From Aselliscus stoliczkanus (lineage: Eukaryota; Chordata; Mammalia; Chiroptera; Hipposideridae), in NCBI GenBank assembly GCA_033961575.1, contig CM066732.1, positions 72,764,687 through 72,828,686 on the forward strand: 64,000 bases of DNA, in the 5' to 3' direction. A program made the position numbers and the translations under genes. The notes beneath the pieces are model-generated. The model had not been told where the DNA came from. It saw only the letters and a list, made by a program, of their open reading frames with translations, and did not search any database. Shown here one piece after another: positions 23,805 through 35,372 of this stretch. The stretch's first letter is position 1, and each line of letters opens with the position of its first letter.

Positions 23805-26499
23805 CTATATTACTTTTATGTTCATTTTATATGACTGAAAGTACAATTTTACCATAAAATGTGCATACAGTAGTATTCTTGTTATTTTTATCATTTGAAT
23901 GTTTTCTTATTACTATGATTTATTAGGTGGTGTATCCTCCTCCCCATCTTAACACTATTCCATGGAAACATATAACCCCCTTCAGGGCAACCTATTTTAT
24001 GTTGTGATTTGCAGGCAAGCACTGTAATGAAAATATGGGACCCTCCTGAAAAGTATTTGTAAGAAAGTAGAAAGTTACTTTTTTGAAACACCAGTAAAAA
24101 GGTTGAAATTAAATAAGAATTTTTGAAAACATTGAAGGTTGACATTTGAGGCAAAATAATTCACCAACCTGTTCCATGGGATTCATTGGTGGAAGTAATG
24201 ATGAAAAGTTACACTGAAGAGACCAGTTTCTGTGAATGCCCTGCCTAAATTCAGCTCCCTCTCTTAAAATACATTGAACATTAGGCTAGATGGTTAAAAA
24301 ATGATAAAAGTCCTCATCAAAAAATCTGGTGAGCCTAGAGACCTGTTAAGAGGTATCTAAACTATAATTGAGCTCACAGTTCTGTCCGGGAATGTGAGGC
24401 TATGGCTTCCTGGCAGTGCCCCTTTGGACAGGACTTGGGGTCACGTACCTCAGCTTCCTACACAATGTCTGCTGAGGCACTGCCCCACCTGTCCACACTT
24501 TCTGTGGCACTGTGTTTGTAACTTCTGTGGGTGATGCACAGAGTGGGGTGTTGCTCCTGGATTTACTGCTAAGGGCAGGAATCAACCCAAAGATGGCGGC
24601 TCTGAAATCTTGAAGCAACTCTCAAAATTTTCTCTCTAGAGAAGTCTCATGTTTACATTTTAAGTAATAACAAACTTTGCCTTTCTGCTATCAAGTTGCC
24701 TTATCTATACCAACTTTTCATATTTCCCTTTCTAATCATACAGATGCTACTGATGGCCCAACACATTTTGCTAGAAAGAGGTATCCTCTCTGTCATTTAT
24801 TTTTGTAGCCATGGGAATGCCCCAGGGAAAACCTGTAATCTATAGGTCATGTATATGCATTCTGCATTGGAGCTTGTTATGTGAACATGCATTGTACTTC
24901 TTTAGTGAGGAACCTTGAACTGTAAATTCAAGACATGACACTGATTAAACTTTTGCTAGGCTCCCTCTAAAGAGATAAGTCCAGATCAGTTAGGTGAGTT
25001 TCTATGGAGGATAAATGGATATATAAAATGTTTAAATCTTTTCCTGATGGACTGTAGGAGCTTGCAGGCTAATTAAAACATCTGGGATATGTACGTTGGA
25101 AGGCTAATCTTAACTCATTTTTCCTCTGCCTCTCTGTGGGAGGCCAGAGGGTGTGGAGGAAACGGGAGGATGTGGTATCACAAAGGGGCTGCAAAGTTTG
25201 TCAGAGCCATATTTCTATGATTTTCACTGGACATACTCTCCCAAAATTAAAGGCCACTCCTCTTATGCAAAACTGAAAAAAATGAAATCAACAGGGGCAT
25301 CCATGAAGATACTTGCCTTAAGTAAAATCCAGCTAGTAGGGCTTTTCCAAAGACATCTACAAGATCCAGACAGATAATACAAGTGCATGAAGCTGGCCAG
25401 GTGGGGACAGTGGTGAGCTGAAGAGCAGAGCCCAGGTCTCGTGTAAAAGCGTAAGCTGCTATCAGTACCTGGCGACTGTTGGTAGATGGACTTGTGGGTC
25501 AAGTGTTTCCAGATTTGCTAATTTTTTTTCAAAGGAAGTTAAGAATTTTTTTTTGTGTGTGTGTGAAATCAACCGATTTTAAAGAGAGAGTAACTACATT
25601 TTGAACACTGTGTAGGCAAAACAAAACATCTGTATGGGTCATCAACTTATCTCCTCTGAGCTATCTTGAGAAATGTCAATGATTGCTGTATTTATCAGTA
25701 AGGATGCTTTGAGCTGCGAGCTCCATGAGCAGTGAGTATACTGGTAGTTCACTTAGCAGTCCCAGGGTTGATTTAGTTAAGTCTTCTACTGGAAGTCAGA
25801 CTGTTTCCATCTTGTACTCTCCCCTTCTCAGCATTTGGCTTTTCATCCTTAAGTTTCTTGTCTCATGGCTGAAACATCCCTTAACATCTCATCTTCACAC
25901 AAACACATTAGAGCAGGTGAGAAAGGAGCTTTCCTACCATGCCTCTTTCCCTTTATCAAGCAGAAAGTGGTCCCCCCATACACACACACACCCCTGAACA
26001 CCCTAACATACTAGCTCTCATCTTGTAGGCCAACACTGGGCCAAATGATAGAGAGGCTGGGAACATGGGTAGCAGATATTTTCCACCTTAAAGTAGGAGA
26101 TGGGCAAGGTGAAAGGGAGTTGGTAACAGATGGTAGGAAGCCACCTAGGGTGGCATCTGTTATATCATACAGTCATTATAAATTTGTATTTCTTTCTATT
26201 GTACACCCATAGGTGAGTTAGGACTCATACACTGAATGGCATTAATAAATTTCTGCTTTACAAAGAGAAATATAATATCATTGCTGAGGAAAAGTCACAC
26301 CTGCAAGATTCTAAAAGTTCTTGATGGAAAAGGTCATAGCAGCCTTGCTCATATCATTTGATTATAATAAACTTTGAATTAATTAGGAGGTGAAGTCACA
26401 GGAAAATATTTCAAAAGCCTTAGGGCGATCTCTTGATTTTTATCTTAAAATAAGTAAGTGGGTGTTCTGAGAACAGCACTTCACTTCTGTGGGGTTTGT
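23805..26499. other. Unassigned unique-looking sequence
   Basis: About 2.7 kb without a repeat I can name. Two patches are somewhat richer in G and C (24390-24620 and 25130-25480). Frames of 72-90 codons occur on both strands with no recognisable motifs. Conserved noncoding elements or unrecognised old repeats are possible. Confidence 0.45.
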
Positions 26500-26915
26500 T
26501 CACCAAACGTCCCTGACCCTGGTCTAACCGTTTGGAAAATACCAGACAAATCCAAATCAGGGGCATTCAGGAAAGAAAAAATAAACTGTCAAGGTTAGCA
26601 GGGACAAAGAAATTGTGAGCAACTGTCACAACCAAAAGGAGCTTAAAGAGACATGATGAATAAATACAGTGTGAGATCCTGGAAAACCAAACAGCATTTG
26701 GGAGTGAAACCAGTGAAATCTGAATAAAGAATCAAGTTTAGTGAATTGCAGTATATCAATGTTGGTGTCTTAGATTTGAAAAAATGTACTATGAGAATGT
26801 AACATATTAACAATGGGTAAAGTAGGTGAGGGGCATGTGGAAATTCTCTGTACAGTCTTTGAAATTTTTCTGTAAATTTTGTAGCAAAACCCAAAACAAA
26901 TGGAAGTATGGCTTT
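26500..26915 (+). mobile_element. L1 3' end (old L1M type)
   Basis: In plus orientation the sequence follows the old L1 3' end: AGGGGCATTCAGGAAAGAAA, TGTCAAGGTTAGCAGGGACA, AACTGTCACAACCAAAAGGA, GAGACATGATGAATAAATAC, GTGTGAGATCCTGG, GTGAAATCTGAATAAAGAAT and CAGTCTTTGAAATTTTTCTG. The 116-codon minus-strand frame at 26643-26993 mostly overlaps it and is a by-product. Confidence 0.85.
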
Positions 26916-27339
26916 TTCCCACAGTTTCCTCATAGAGTTGTCAATATCTCTGTAATGCAGGAGTTTGGCATCTGCTTCATTCTGCAGAAACACTTTTGAT
27001 CAATGAGTGTTTATGTTTTAGGTAATAGTTATTGGTAACTAACATTTTAAGACAGAAACTTCTATTATCTGTCTGGATTATTTCATTTTAAGAACTTTTA
27101 TTAATAGTTTTCTTTCCTACATTTTGCTCTGTTTTGAATTCCCAAAAATCCCTTTAGCTGCGTTGTTACTTTCAAGCCCAGATAACGCATGCTGAATTTT
27201 AACTAGTTTACTTCTTTTTGCTTGGGCTTCGGTCCTATTCCCTTTGCTTTCCTGATTTGCTTAGACCCTTAGTGATTTCAATGATGATCTAGAGAAGCAA
27301 GCTCTTTCCAAGGCAGTGTATGTTGAAGTTTATGTGAAC
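26916..27339. other. Unassigned sequence
   Basis: No repeat or gene recognised up to the target duplication of the next SINE. Confidence 0.5.
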
Positions 27340-27354
27340 AAGGTGACTGGATTC

Positions 27355-27356
<2 letters not shown>

Positions 27357-27385
<29 letters not shown>

Positions 27386-27473
27386 AGTGCCACTAGCCCT
27401 CATATGTGGGATCCAAACCGGGGCCGCTGGCTTCCCAAGCCAGCGCTTAACCACCGCGCCACTTGGCCGGCCC
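27357..27473 (-). mobile_element. tRNA-related SINE (type A), well preserved
   Basis: T run of about 24, then GAGGGCAGTGCCACTAGCCC, ending CACTTGGCCGGCCC. On the minus strand the tRNA-like head has GCTGGC-TTGGGAA-GCCAGC (an anticodon-arm-like stem and 7-base loop) and box B GGTTTGGATCC. Flanking 17-bp duplications AAGGTGACTGGATTCTT (27340-27356) and AAGGTGATTGGATTCTT (27474-27490) differ at one base. Confidence 0.98.
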
Positions 27474-27490
27474 AAGGTGATTGGATTCTT

Positions 27491-28454
27491 GCCAAGGATT
27501 CTTAGCATCCTCTCGCTAGCATACAACAAAACAACGGATACTGAAGGAATTCTGCATTGTGAATTTGTATAATAAACTGAAGCTCTAATAAACAAGGCAG
27601 CATCAAGGTAGGATGACCTGATGTTTGAGGGAAAACAGACTCGAGTACCAAATCAGAGAATAGGACTTAGGTATAGAATTAAATATAGAATGTAAGTATT
27701 CTAAGAGACTTTGAATTTTAAATTTTCAGTTTCTCCTTTGCCTATTTATATCATTATTGTTTTCTCTTCTCTTATTTTCATCTTATAAGCATAAGTGGAT
27801 GTCTTGAAATGTGTGCTTAGAGATTTCAAAGTATTATTAATAGGAATTACTCCTACAGGCTGCTGAGCCCTACATTTTGTTTTGAAGGGTAGTTTCCATC
27901 CTCTATAAATGAAATAAACATCACTTGAAGAAATCAAATAGAAGTAAAGCTTTTTAAAAAATTTCTAAATCACTGTAATTAGATCCAACCAGGCAATTTT
28001 TTTCCTCTACCACACACAGAAAACAATGAATGTGTATTTAGAAGGTACTTTTTCTAAGTTCCTCAAACTGCTAAAAATTCCAATTCTATTGCTTTCTTCT
28101 TCTTTCTGGATAAATTGGAAAAATCCTACCACATTCTCAGAACTCACATTTTCACTGTTCTCCTTCCTTGCTTTGTGGATACTGCTCCTGTTGAAGTAAT
28201 AAGATCCACTTCCAGGGAACACTCTTGCTCGAACACTCAGTATCTACTGAGAGACTAGAGTATTTCGTACTGTAATAATTTCTGTTTTCAGTGCATCTTG
28301 GGTAGTAAGTCTTTGAGGCTACAAAAATGAAAAAGGCTTTCAATAGAGTGAATGTCTCTTAGGAACATGTATGAGTGGTTGATATTGGGGGGTACTGTGT
28401 TCAGCTCTCAGTAGCTGTGGTGAAGCTGTCTGCTGGTTTAAGATGCATGCGACA
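27491..28454. other. Unassigned sequence
   Basis: No repeat or gene recognised. Overlapping minus-strand frames of 63-71 codons at 27746-28343 show no motifs. Confidence 0.5.
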
Positions 28455-28880
28455 CTTAGGTATATGTTTTATTATTTTAATTTTATTTCTCAGTTACAGT
28501 TGGCATGTAACATTATATTAATTTCGGGTGTAAAACTTAGTGATTAGACATTTATATAACTTACAAGGTGATCACCCCAATAAGTCTAGTGCCCACCTGG
28601 CACTATACATAATTATTACCACATTATTGACTATATTTCTTATGCTGTGCTTTACAGCCCATGACTATTTTGTAACAACAAGTTTGTACTTCTTAATCCC
28701 TTCACCTTTTTCACCCAGCCCCCCAACACCCCTCTTTATCTGACAACTTTCAATTTGTTCTCTATGAGTTCCTGTTTTATTGGTTTATTTTAATTTTTAG
28801 ATTCCACACATAAGCAAATATGTTTTGATTCTTGGTGTACTTTATGTACCATTTAGCTATAGCTTGGAAATTTCTAACTT
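28455..28880 (-). mobile_element. L1 3' UTR fragment
   Basis: Reversed L1 3' UTR in order: TCAGTTACAGTTGGCATGTA, ACAAGGTGATCACCCCAATA, 'gtctagtgcccacctggcac', TTATTACCACATTATTGACT, TTACAGCCCATGACTATTTT, TGACAACTTTCAATTTGTTC and GATTCCACACATAAGC. Confidence 0.9.
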
Positions 28881-28964
28881 TTTTTACTATGAGTGCTCAT
28901 TTTTAATATATAATATTGTTTCATATTAGCAAAGGAACAAGTAGTCTTAGAGTCTTAGAGTCTG

Positions 28965-29570
28965 CTGGAAGGAGCATATAATGATAGAATCTTTGATAAG
29001 GTAATTTAGCAATATACTGGGGGTGCCAAAAAAATATTCACAAGTGGACACTTCGGTCAACATTGCTCAAGCAGTAATCAGAAGTATCGGGACACTGATG
29101 GTAACCACTTTAAGAACCTCTTGTAATTGCAAAAATCAAACTTGACTTGTATTCATCTTTTGTTATCAGTATATATTGAGTATTACAATTTTAATACAGT
29201 TTTCCTTTCTTAAAATGTGTATACATTTTTTTGGCACCCTCCCTATATTGACATTTTTAAAAGTATGTACTTTTTGACTTAGCAATTTCACATGTAGGAA
29301 TTTATCCTAAAAATAATTAAGGATATACATATTTAGCCATGGCAAAAATATTTGCAACAGTATTATTTATAATAAAGTATTAGAACAACTTAAATTTTTC
29401 AATAAAGGGGGAATATTCAAATAAAGTATAGAATAGATCAAAATACCATCAATGTTTTGAAAGTATTTATAAACTGGATATTTGTTCACATAAAAACATA
29501 CTCATATTAACTAATAATGCAGACAAAAATCTTAATTTGGTATAATGCATATTATATATAGTTTATTTTC
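28965..29570 (+). mobile_element. L1 3' fragment split by a DNA transposon
   Basis: Plus-oriented L1: AAGGTAATTTAGCAATATA before the transposon, and after it 'ctttttgacttagcaatttc', TAGGAATTTATCCTAAAAAT, ACAGTATTATTTATAATAAA and 'aacaacttaaatttttcaataaagg'. Removing 29017-29243 restores the expected L1 order, so the L1 was there first. Confidence 0.8.
29017..29243. mobile_element. 227-bp Tc1/mariner-type nonautonomous transposon
   Basis: Terminal inverted repeats: left CTGGGGGTGCCAAAAAAAT, right (reverse complement) GGGAGGGTGCCAAAAAAAT. TA occurs on both sides (29015-29016 and 29244-29245). The interior (GTGGACACTTCGGTCAACAT, AGTATCGGGACACTGATGGT) has no coding frame. I remember related sequences with GGGTGCCAAAAAAAT ends as deletion derivatives of a mariner-like transposon. 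The element sits in an L1 fragment. Confidence 0.9.
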
Positions 29571-30029
29571 TTCAATCTGAGTAAAACAATGAAATGATAT
29601 GAATCAGTTATTCTTTCAGTGTACTAGAGAAAATGCAATATTGCTATTAAGTGAACATATTCTTTATCACTCACAAAGGCTTTTGAAAAATGGTAGTTCA
29701 TATTTGCAGTTGATACAGTTTATTAATTCTATTGACTGAGCTCAGATTCCATTCAGGGCTGCTTGCAATAATTCAGTGATCCCTCCAGGGGTCTGATGTT
29801 CTCAGGTTGTGAACTACTAATTTATTTTATAAATTTCTGCGCATTCTTATTTCAGCTATCTTGATTTAGTTAATTCATACATATCTCTGCGATAAGTTCA
29901 TTTTTGGCATTGTTTCCTCTTCTTATGTAGGTGGGCAGGAACCATTGTTTTGCTGGGCTCAACATAGCAGAATGTGCTTACTTAGACACTTTTTTTTCTT
30001 CCAGCCGTGGCTCTTAAAATGTGAAGAAT
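29571..30029. other. Unassigned sequence
   Basis: No repeat or gene recognised. Confidence 0.5.
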
Positions 30030-30250
30030 CTTTCTTCAAAGCCCAGTACAAACTTCATCTTCTCCATAAAGTCCTCCCACATTTCCTGAATATCTCTTAT
30101 TAGAAGTTATACTTCTTAAAAACAAGACCTGAGATATAAACTTCTTTTCATTTCCCACCCCTACAGCTGTCGCATTATCTTGTATACATTAATTCTTCAA
30201 TAATTACTCTTTCAATTAACTATTCAATAGTGACAATGACATAGGAAACA
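30030..30250 (+). mobile_element. L2 LINE fragment (candidate)
   Basis: The order 'aagcccagtacaaacttcatc', CTCCATAAAGTCCTCCCACA, 'cctacagctgtcgcattatc' resembles an L2 3' segment. It is strongly diverged and the end motif is missing. Confidence 0.5.
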
Positions 30251-30701
30251 TGAGTAACCAATTTTAAGCAAACTCTTAAGAGGAATCTAATGAATTATAA
30301 CATTAATAGTATCTAAATGCAATTGATATTACTAAAAATATATTTTTGGATGTACTTTAATTTTTAAAAAATCTCTAAGGCTCCCTTGGGGATTAAAATA
30401 CTATTCTGTGTTTATAGCATTAATTAAATGGCTGTTTATAACACTTTATTCTGCAGGGACCCTGTCTCTGTAGGGTTATGTATGGTGTTTTAAAAATATC
30501 TGGGAGGAGAATCTATCAATATTTGATATAACTACATGCTCTGATTACTTGGAGAAGGTCCAATGACTGACTTCAGAAACTTCATTCCAAAATTCTTTTT
30601 ATTTCTTATAGCTTCTAGGCTAAAATTACTCCTGTCTGAGACGTACTTTAGAATTCATCCACCAAAAATGAAAGTTTAAAAGAAAAAAAAAAAATCAGGG
30701 C
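30251..30701. other. Unassigned sequence
   Basis: No repeat or gene recognised. Confidence 0.5.
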
Positions 30702-30819
30702 GGGCCGGCCAAGTGGCGCAGTGGTTAAGCGCTGGCTTGGGAAGCCAGCGGCCCCAGTTCGGGTCTCACATATGAGGGCCAGTGACACTGCCTTCAAAAA
30801 AAAAAAAAAAAAAAAAAAA
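30702..30819 (+). mobile_element. tRNA-related SINE (type A), near-consensus
   Basis: Starts GGGCCGGCCAAGTGGCGCAG, has box A-like TGGCGCAGTGG and box B-like AGTTCGGGTCT, then GAGGGCCAGTGACACTGCCT and about 24 A. It looks like one of the youngest copies (long A tail, few changes). I could not delimit a clean target duplication because both flanks are A-rich. Confidence 0.96.
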
Positions 30820-32082
30820 TGAAGGGGGTGATGAAAATCCCACTGCTTAATCATTAAAGTCAGAAAAAATGTGTCCCGATACCACTCTGATTTCCTTTTT
30901 TTAAAAAATAACAGATGCTTAATCACATTTAATTAAGAGAATCCTTTTTGTCTCTCTAAAATCCTTTCATCACCTGCTTTCCTATCTCACACTTATTTTG
31001 TCATTTTTAATTTTCTGTTCTTGCCACTAATGTGCAGTTTCTTTATCCACCAATGTCATCTACCCATTTCCTTCAGGAGAATACAGCCCAGTCCAAGTCT
31101 CTCGCTAATAACACCATCTGAACAACCTATTATGAGATTTTTAATTTGGCAGACAGGCTGTATTATTTATGTAGAGCTGATAAGGCACAAAACACATGGT
31201 TGAGTTTCCTGAGGCATTTTACTCTTTAACACCTCCACAAGGCTGTCTTTTGAAACACAGCCATGTTCCTTTTGTTTCTAAGCTTTTTTAAATTCCATTG
31301 ACGTTTTGGAAAATGGTACAAATAATTGGAATGCAGATATGTTTGTGGCTCTCAAGCACTCGGTATATTTCTAACATTTATGTAATATAATCAAGTGGTT
31401 ATAGGTTCATGTCAAAATTTTAAGCATCTTTCTTACTCAGAATTGAAATGATAATCAATCCCATTTTTTTTCCCTCTAATCTTTTTGTTCCCTGTAGATT
31501 GTCTAAGAAAGTTTGAGTCTTACCCATCTCAGAATCTTTCTTCAGAAGTCACAATTCTTACTTCTACTCCATCTGTTTGGAAACAAGATTTGTCTCTTAG
31601 AATTGCCATGATAAGCAAATCGTGATTTACTGTTATTCCCAAAACAATCTCCCCTGCAAGGGCTGCTAAATCCTGTGAAACCATGGCAATATTTGTTCGC
31701 ATTTTAAATGTGTGAATTTTAATATTGTTTCCTTTAGTATCACCTGGATGTGGTTTGATCTTGTCAAAAATATACTTTTTTCTTAATGTAATAATTACCA
31801 TTTTGCTCCTTTTATACATTAATCTAAGTTTCAATTATGGCCATAGTTGATAATTCTGTTGGGTAAGCTACAACCTCACCAATATAACTGCTTACATTGG
31901 TGTATGGTTAATTCACTTACTCTTTTGTTAAGACAAATTTAATTATGATTTTTTCTGTATTAAGTTGCTCTACTTATATGTATTAATATTTTTGTGATGT
32001 TTAAGTTTCTTCCTGGTTGAATGTTAAGTATCTTTTACATTTTATTTTAGACCACACAATTTATGACATTTGTGCTGACAAT
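30820..32082. other. Unassigned sequence
   Basis: No repeat or gene recognised. A 101-codon minus-strand frame (31834 down to 31529) has no recognisable motif. Confidence 0.5.
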
Positions 32083-32194
32083 TTTTTTTTTTTTTTTTTT
32101 GAGGGCAGTGTCACTGGCCCTCATATGTGGGACCCAAGCTGGGGCCGCTGGCGTCCCAAGCCAGTGCTTAACCACTGCGCCACTTGGCCGGCCC
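32083..32194 (-). mobile_element. tRNA-related SINE (type A)
   Basis: T run, GAGGGCAGTGTCACTGGCCC, ending CACTTGGCCGGCCC. Perfect 12-bp duplications TGTGCTGACAAT (32071-32082 and 32195-32206). Confidence 0.98.
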
Positions 32195-32206
32195 TGTGCT
32201 GACAAT

Positions 32207-32539
32207 GTTTATGTTGAACTCTAATAAAAGTTAGACACTGGGAAAATCTGATATTCACTAGGAATTTATTTGCTCCTTACTTTTCTAGATGCAGTTGAGA
32301 ATGTCACCAATGGCCTTATCTAAGGTAGCAATGTTTGATAGTAGTCTTTTTCAGGGACAATGATAAGGGAAAGTTGACAAATACATTTCTTTGGTTAGAA
32401 AGGGAGAAATGAAAGAACATGTGTGCTATAGCGTTCCAACTAAGTGGTTAATGTGCTAGCAAAAAGATACAGCTCAATTCTAGTCATAATAGGCCAATAT
32501 ACTCCAATGACCATAATAAAATTGGAGGCATCTGATTTT
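32207..32539. other. Unassigned sequence
   Basis: No repeat or gene recognised. Confidence 0.5.
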
Positions 32540-33060
32540 TTTTCTATTTAAATTTTAATAAAATATTTCAAACCAGCAACAAATATAATAACAAATACCC
32601 ACTATTTGTTTCCAAGATATAACAAATTTTAATATTTTGTCATATTTTTATTTGATCTCTCTCTTTCTCTCTCTCTCTCAAAATCAAATTTTATAGATAG
32701 ATACACTTGGATCCTAATTTTTTCATCCATTTTTTTCCCTCCCCAAGGATAATCACTATTCAGGAGTTGGAGTGTATCATCTCCATATATTTTAATGTTT
32801 TTTTCTATTTGTGTCTGTATCCAAAACAATATATACTATCACTGTATGTTTTGCATATTATATTCCATATGTATCTCATTTACATTTTTTGGATTTTTTT
32901 CAATTTTTCACTTGATATTATGTTTTTCAAATTTATTCATACTGACATATTTTAGGTACCATATAGTATTCCAAGATGTGAATAAACTACATCCCATACA
33001 GATGGGTTATTTCCTTTTTATATTTTTCAGTACTGCAGTGAACAGTTTTGCTCAACACTA
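32540..33060 (-). mobile_element. L1 3' UTR fragment
   Basis: Reversed L1 3' end: ATAAAATATTTCAAACCAGC, 'aataacaaatacccactattt', a 'ccctccccaaggataatcac' block, TCATTTACATTTTTTGGATT and CAGTACTGCAGTGAACAGTT. A short CT run lies at 32659-32680. Strongly diverged. Confidence 0.75.
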
Positions 33061-33595
33061 GAGACATCATCAGACATAAGGAATTTCACTGCAAGAGGCT
33101 GTCTGCTATCTGCAGAAAAAGCAAAACACAATTCTCTGCATACCTGCTTCTGTTTGAATCTCCTACTTTAATTTCATTCCATGTATACCTTGGTTAGTTA
33201 CGTCAATATGAAGCTTTGTCTGCATAAGATGATGCCCATACATTTTTTTCAATTAAGTGCTATACTGCCACTCTAAGCACTTAGAATGAAAACCATGAAA
33301 AATGTCTTTTCTGAAAGTTAATGCTTTTCTGAAAGTTAAAGTAGTTGAAATCACTACTTTAGGTAACATAGTTTTATATGCTTATACTCCAGCTGGCTTA
33401 ATTGTTGACTGACAGTGTTGGAAAGAGAAAAGAAAACTTTTTCCTCTCCTATCTGAGTTGTGATTTTCTGATATGTTGCATCAGTACAATTTATTCCCCT
33501 TCTTACAATCTGCGATAAAGCAAAGACACGACTGCCTGATTTACTTGAAAGAGAGAAAGCTATTTGTGAAGGTCATTTAAAGGGCTTAGAAAAAT
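33061..33595. other. Unassigned sequence with a short tandem duplication
   Basis: A unit of about 18 bases (CTTTTCTGAAAGTTAATG / CTTTTCTGAAAGTTAAAG) is repeated twice near 33305-33342. Nothing else is recognised. Confidence 0.5.
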
Positions 33596-33760
33596 ACCTT
33601 TTTTTTCTTTTTTTTTTTTTTTTTTAGTTGAGCCATCCTGCCACCGATTGGCAGCTCCGTGGCAGGTCAGTTCTGGCCGGGAATCAAACCGGTGACCCTG
33701 TTGCTCACAGCTTGAATTCTTGAGCGAACTCTTAAGCAACTAAGCCACTCAGCTGGCCCT
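33596..33760 (-). mobile_element. tRNA-related SINE, short two-unit form (type D)
   Basis: T run, then TTAGTTGAGCCATCCTGCCA, 'ggcagctccgtggcaggtcag', and ends AAGCCACTCAGCTGGCCC. Duplications GGGCTTAGAAAAAT (33582-33595) and GGGCTTAAAAAAAT (33762-33775) flank it. Confidence 0.95.
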
Positions 33761-33775
33761 TGGGCTTAAAAAAAT

Positions 33776-34907
33776 AAATTAGCTTGAGGTGATTTTATAC
33801 CATTTATTATGGTTGATCTTAACAAGAATGAAAATTAAACAATTTATCACTGGATATATTTAAAATATCTTTAATTCAACTGCATTTTCATATGTTGGAG
33901 CTCTTTAAAAACAGCATTTCATCTGAACATCACACTGGCTGGCTGGTATGAGAAGGCCTGCTGGACACTCCAGGAGGATGGACGCTACCGGCCCCTGGTG
34001 CTCAGAGAGCAGCCCTCTACCCAGCTCTCTGCCACTCACACGAATGTGGTCCTGGGATGGCAGTGGGCTACTGCTGTTTTACCACTGCCTCTCAGTGGCC
34101 ACTGAGAAAGTTGTAAATGAAGCCCAGCTGCCAGCAGTCTGGAGGGCTAGCTGTCAAGGAGTATTTCCCCCATAAATCTGGCCTCTGAGTGTGATACGGG
34201 AGATTTTGAATGAAGTAATTGCTCGTCATTCAACTTGAAGTTACTTCTAACCACCTTTCATTATCCTTTGGATCTGCTAGATACACTCTGAACTTTCCTC
34301 TGCACTTCAAAATGTAAGTTCAAGAAGAGTGGGAATGGGAGATATTTGACAGTGTACCCTTTGTTATGTAAACAATAGAAAAGTCATTGATGATCTCAAT
34401 CCAATCTGGAAGGATAACTCTTTTAAGGCAAACTTGTAAACAGAGACAATCACTTCTGCCATACGGAAAAATATTATTTAAGCTCTGATGCATGAACCCA
34501 TATGGGGCTAAGACGTTTTATGGCAGGGATATCCAAAAGGCAAAAACTAATTACAAATCCATTGATTTATTAGGACCCCAGTGTAATAGGAATGAATTGT
34601 TTTATTGCAACATTCACCATGTCCATTCAAAGGATACTTATCAGGGTGAGACCATTGACTGCCTTCACAAAAGTGACTCACTGGGCAGAACTTATTTATA
34701 AAAACCTTCTTTGCCACATTTTATAAAAGATTTTTAAGAAATAGTTTATTGGAATAAAACATGGACACATATTTAGTTACTGAAATACATTTTCAATTTT
34801 TTATGCATAGACCGTGTTATATAAAATCCCTGCCTTGAAATAAATTACAGCCCTTAGCGTAAATACCACTCTTTCCAAGAAGACCAAGCTCAATAGAAGT
34901 CATTTGC
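33776..34907. other. Unassigned sequence with a G+C-richer patch
   Basis: 33930-34190 is richer in G and C and holds a 75-codon plus-strand frame without recognisable motif. It could be unique conserved sequence; I cannot assign it. Confidence 0.45.
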
Positions 34908-34922
34908 CAGCTTCAGTATTTT

Positions 34923-35357
34923 TTTAAAAAAGATTTTATTGGGGAATTGGGGGAGGGGAAGAGCGTTGGGGAATCAGGGAAGGGGACAGACAAGTTGCTG
35001 TCCCCTTGTTCTTCAGTCTAGTTGCGGAGGACATTACTTCACCAGCCCATGTTGATATCGTCATTCCGTTCTTCCCGGATGAGGCAGATCGGTCGCCGGC
35101 CTCTGGATGGTCGCTCATCACGGCTATTGGAAGCTCATGCTGGCTGCCGGCCACTCACTGTAGCCTATAGCAGCCCACTGCAGCAGGGGCTGCAGCCTAT
35201 ACCATCGCCGGGGCTCGCACAGCCCAGCTCCAGGTGGAGCTGTTGTTCACCATCTTAGCTGTAGAGGGCAGTGTCACTGGCCCTCATATGTGGGATCCGA
35301 ACCGGGCTGCTGGAATCCCCAAACCAGCTCTTAACCAATGAGCCAGTTGGCCGGCCC
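34923..35357 (-). mobile_element. Long-bodied SINE (type B): type A head plus extra body
   Basis: On the minus strand it starts GGGGCCGGCCAACTGGCTCA, carries the type A head up to GAGGGCCAGTGACACTGCCC, then a body of about 320 bases (with GACCATCCAGAGGCCGGCGA), and ends CCCCAATAAAATCTTTTTTA. The AATAAA lies next to the tail. Near-identical 15-bp duplications CAGCTTCAGTATTTT (34908-34922) and CAGCTGCAGTATTTT (35358-35372) flank it. The body contains the word pattern also found in the copies at 39.1 and 56.8 kb. Confidence 0.95.
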
Positions 35358-35372
35358 CAGCTGCAGTATTTT

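Noticed and set aside
27357..27473. Possible tRNA gene
   Set aside because: The tRNA-like boxes belong to a SINE with A tail and target duplications; the acceptor stem cannot be closed as in a real tRNA gene.
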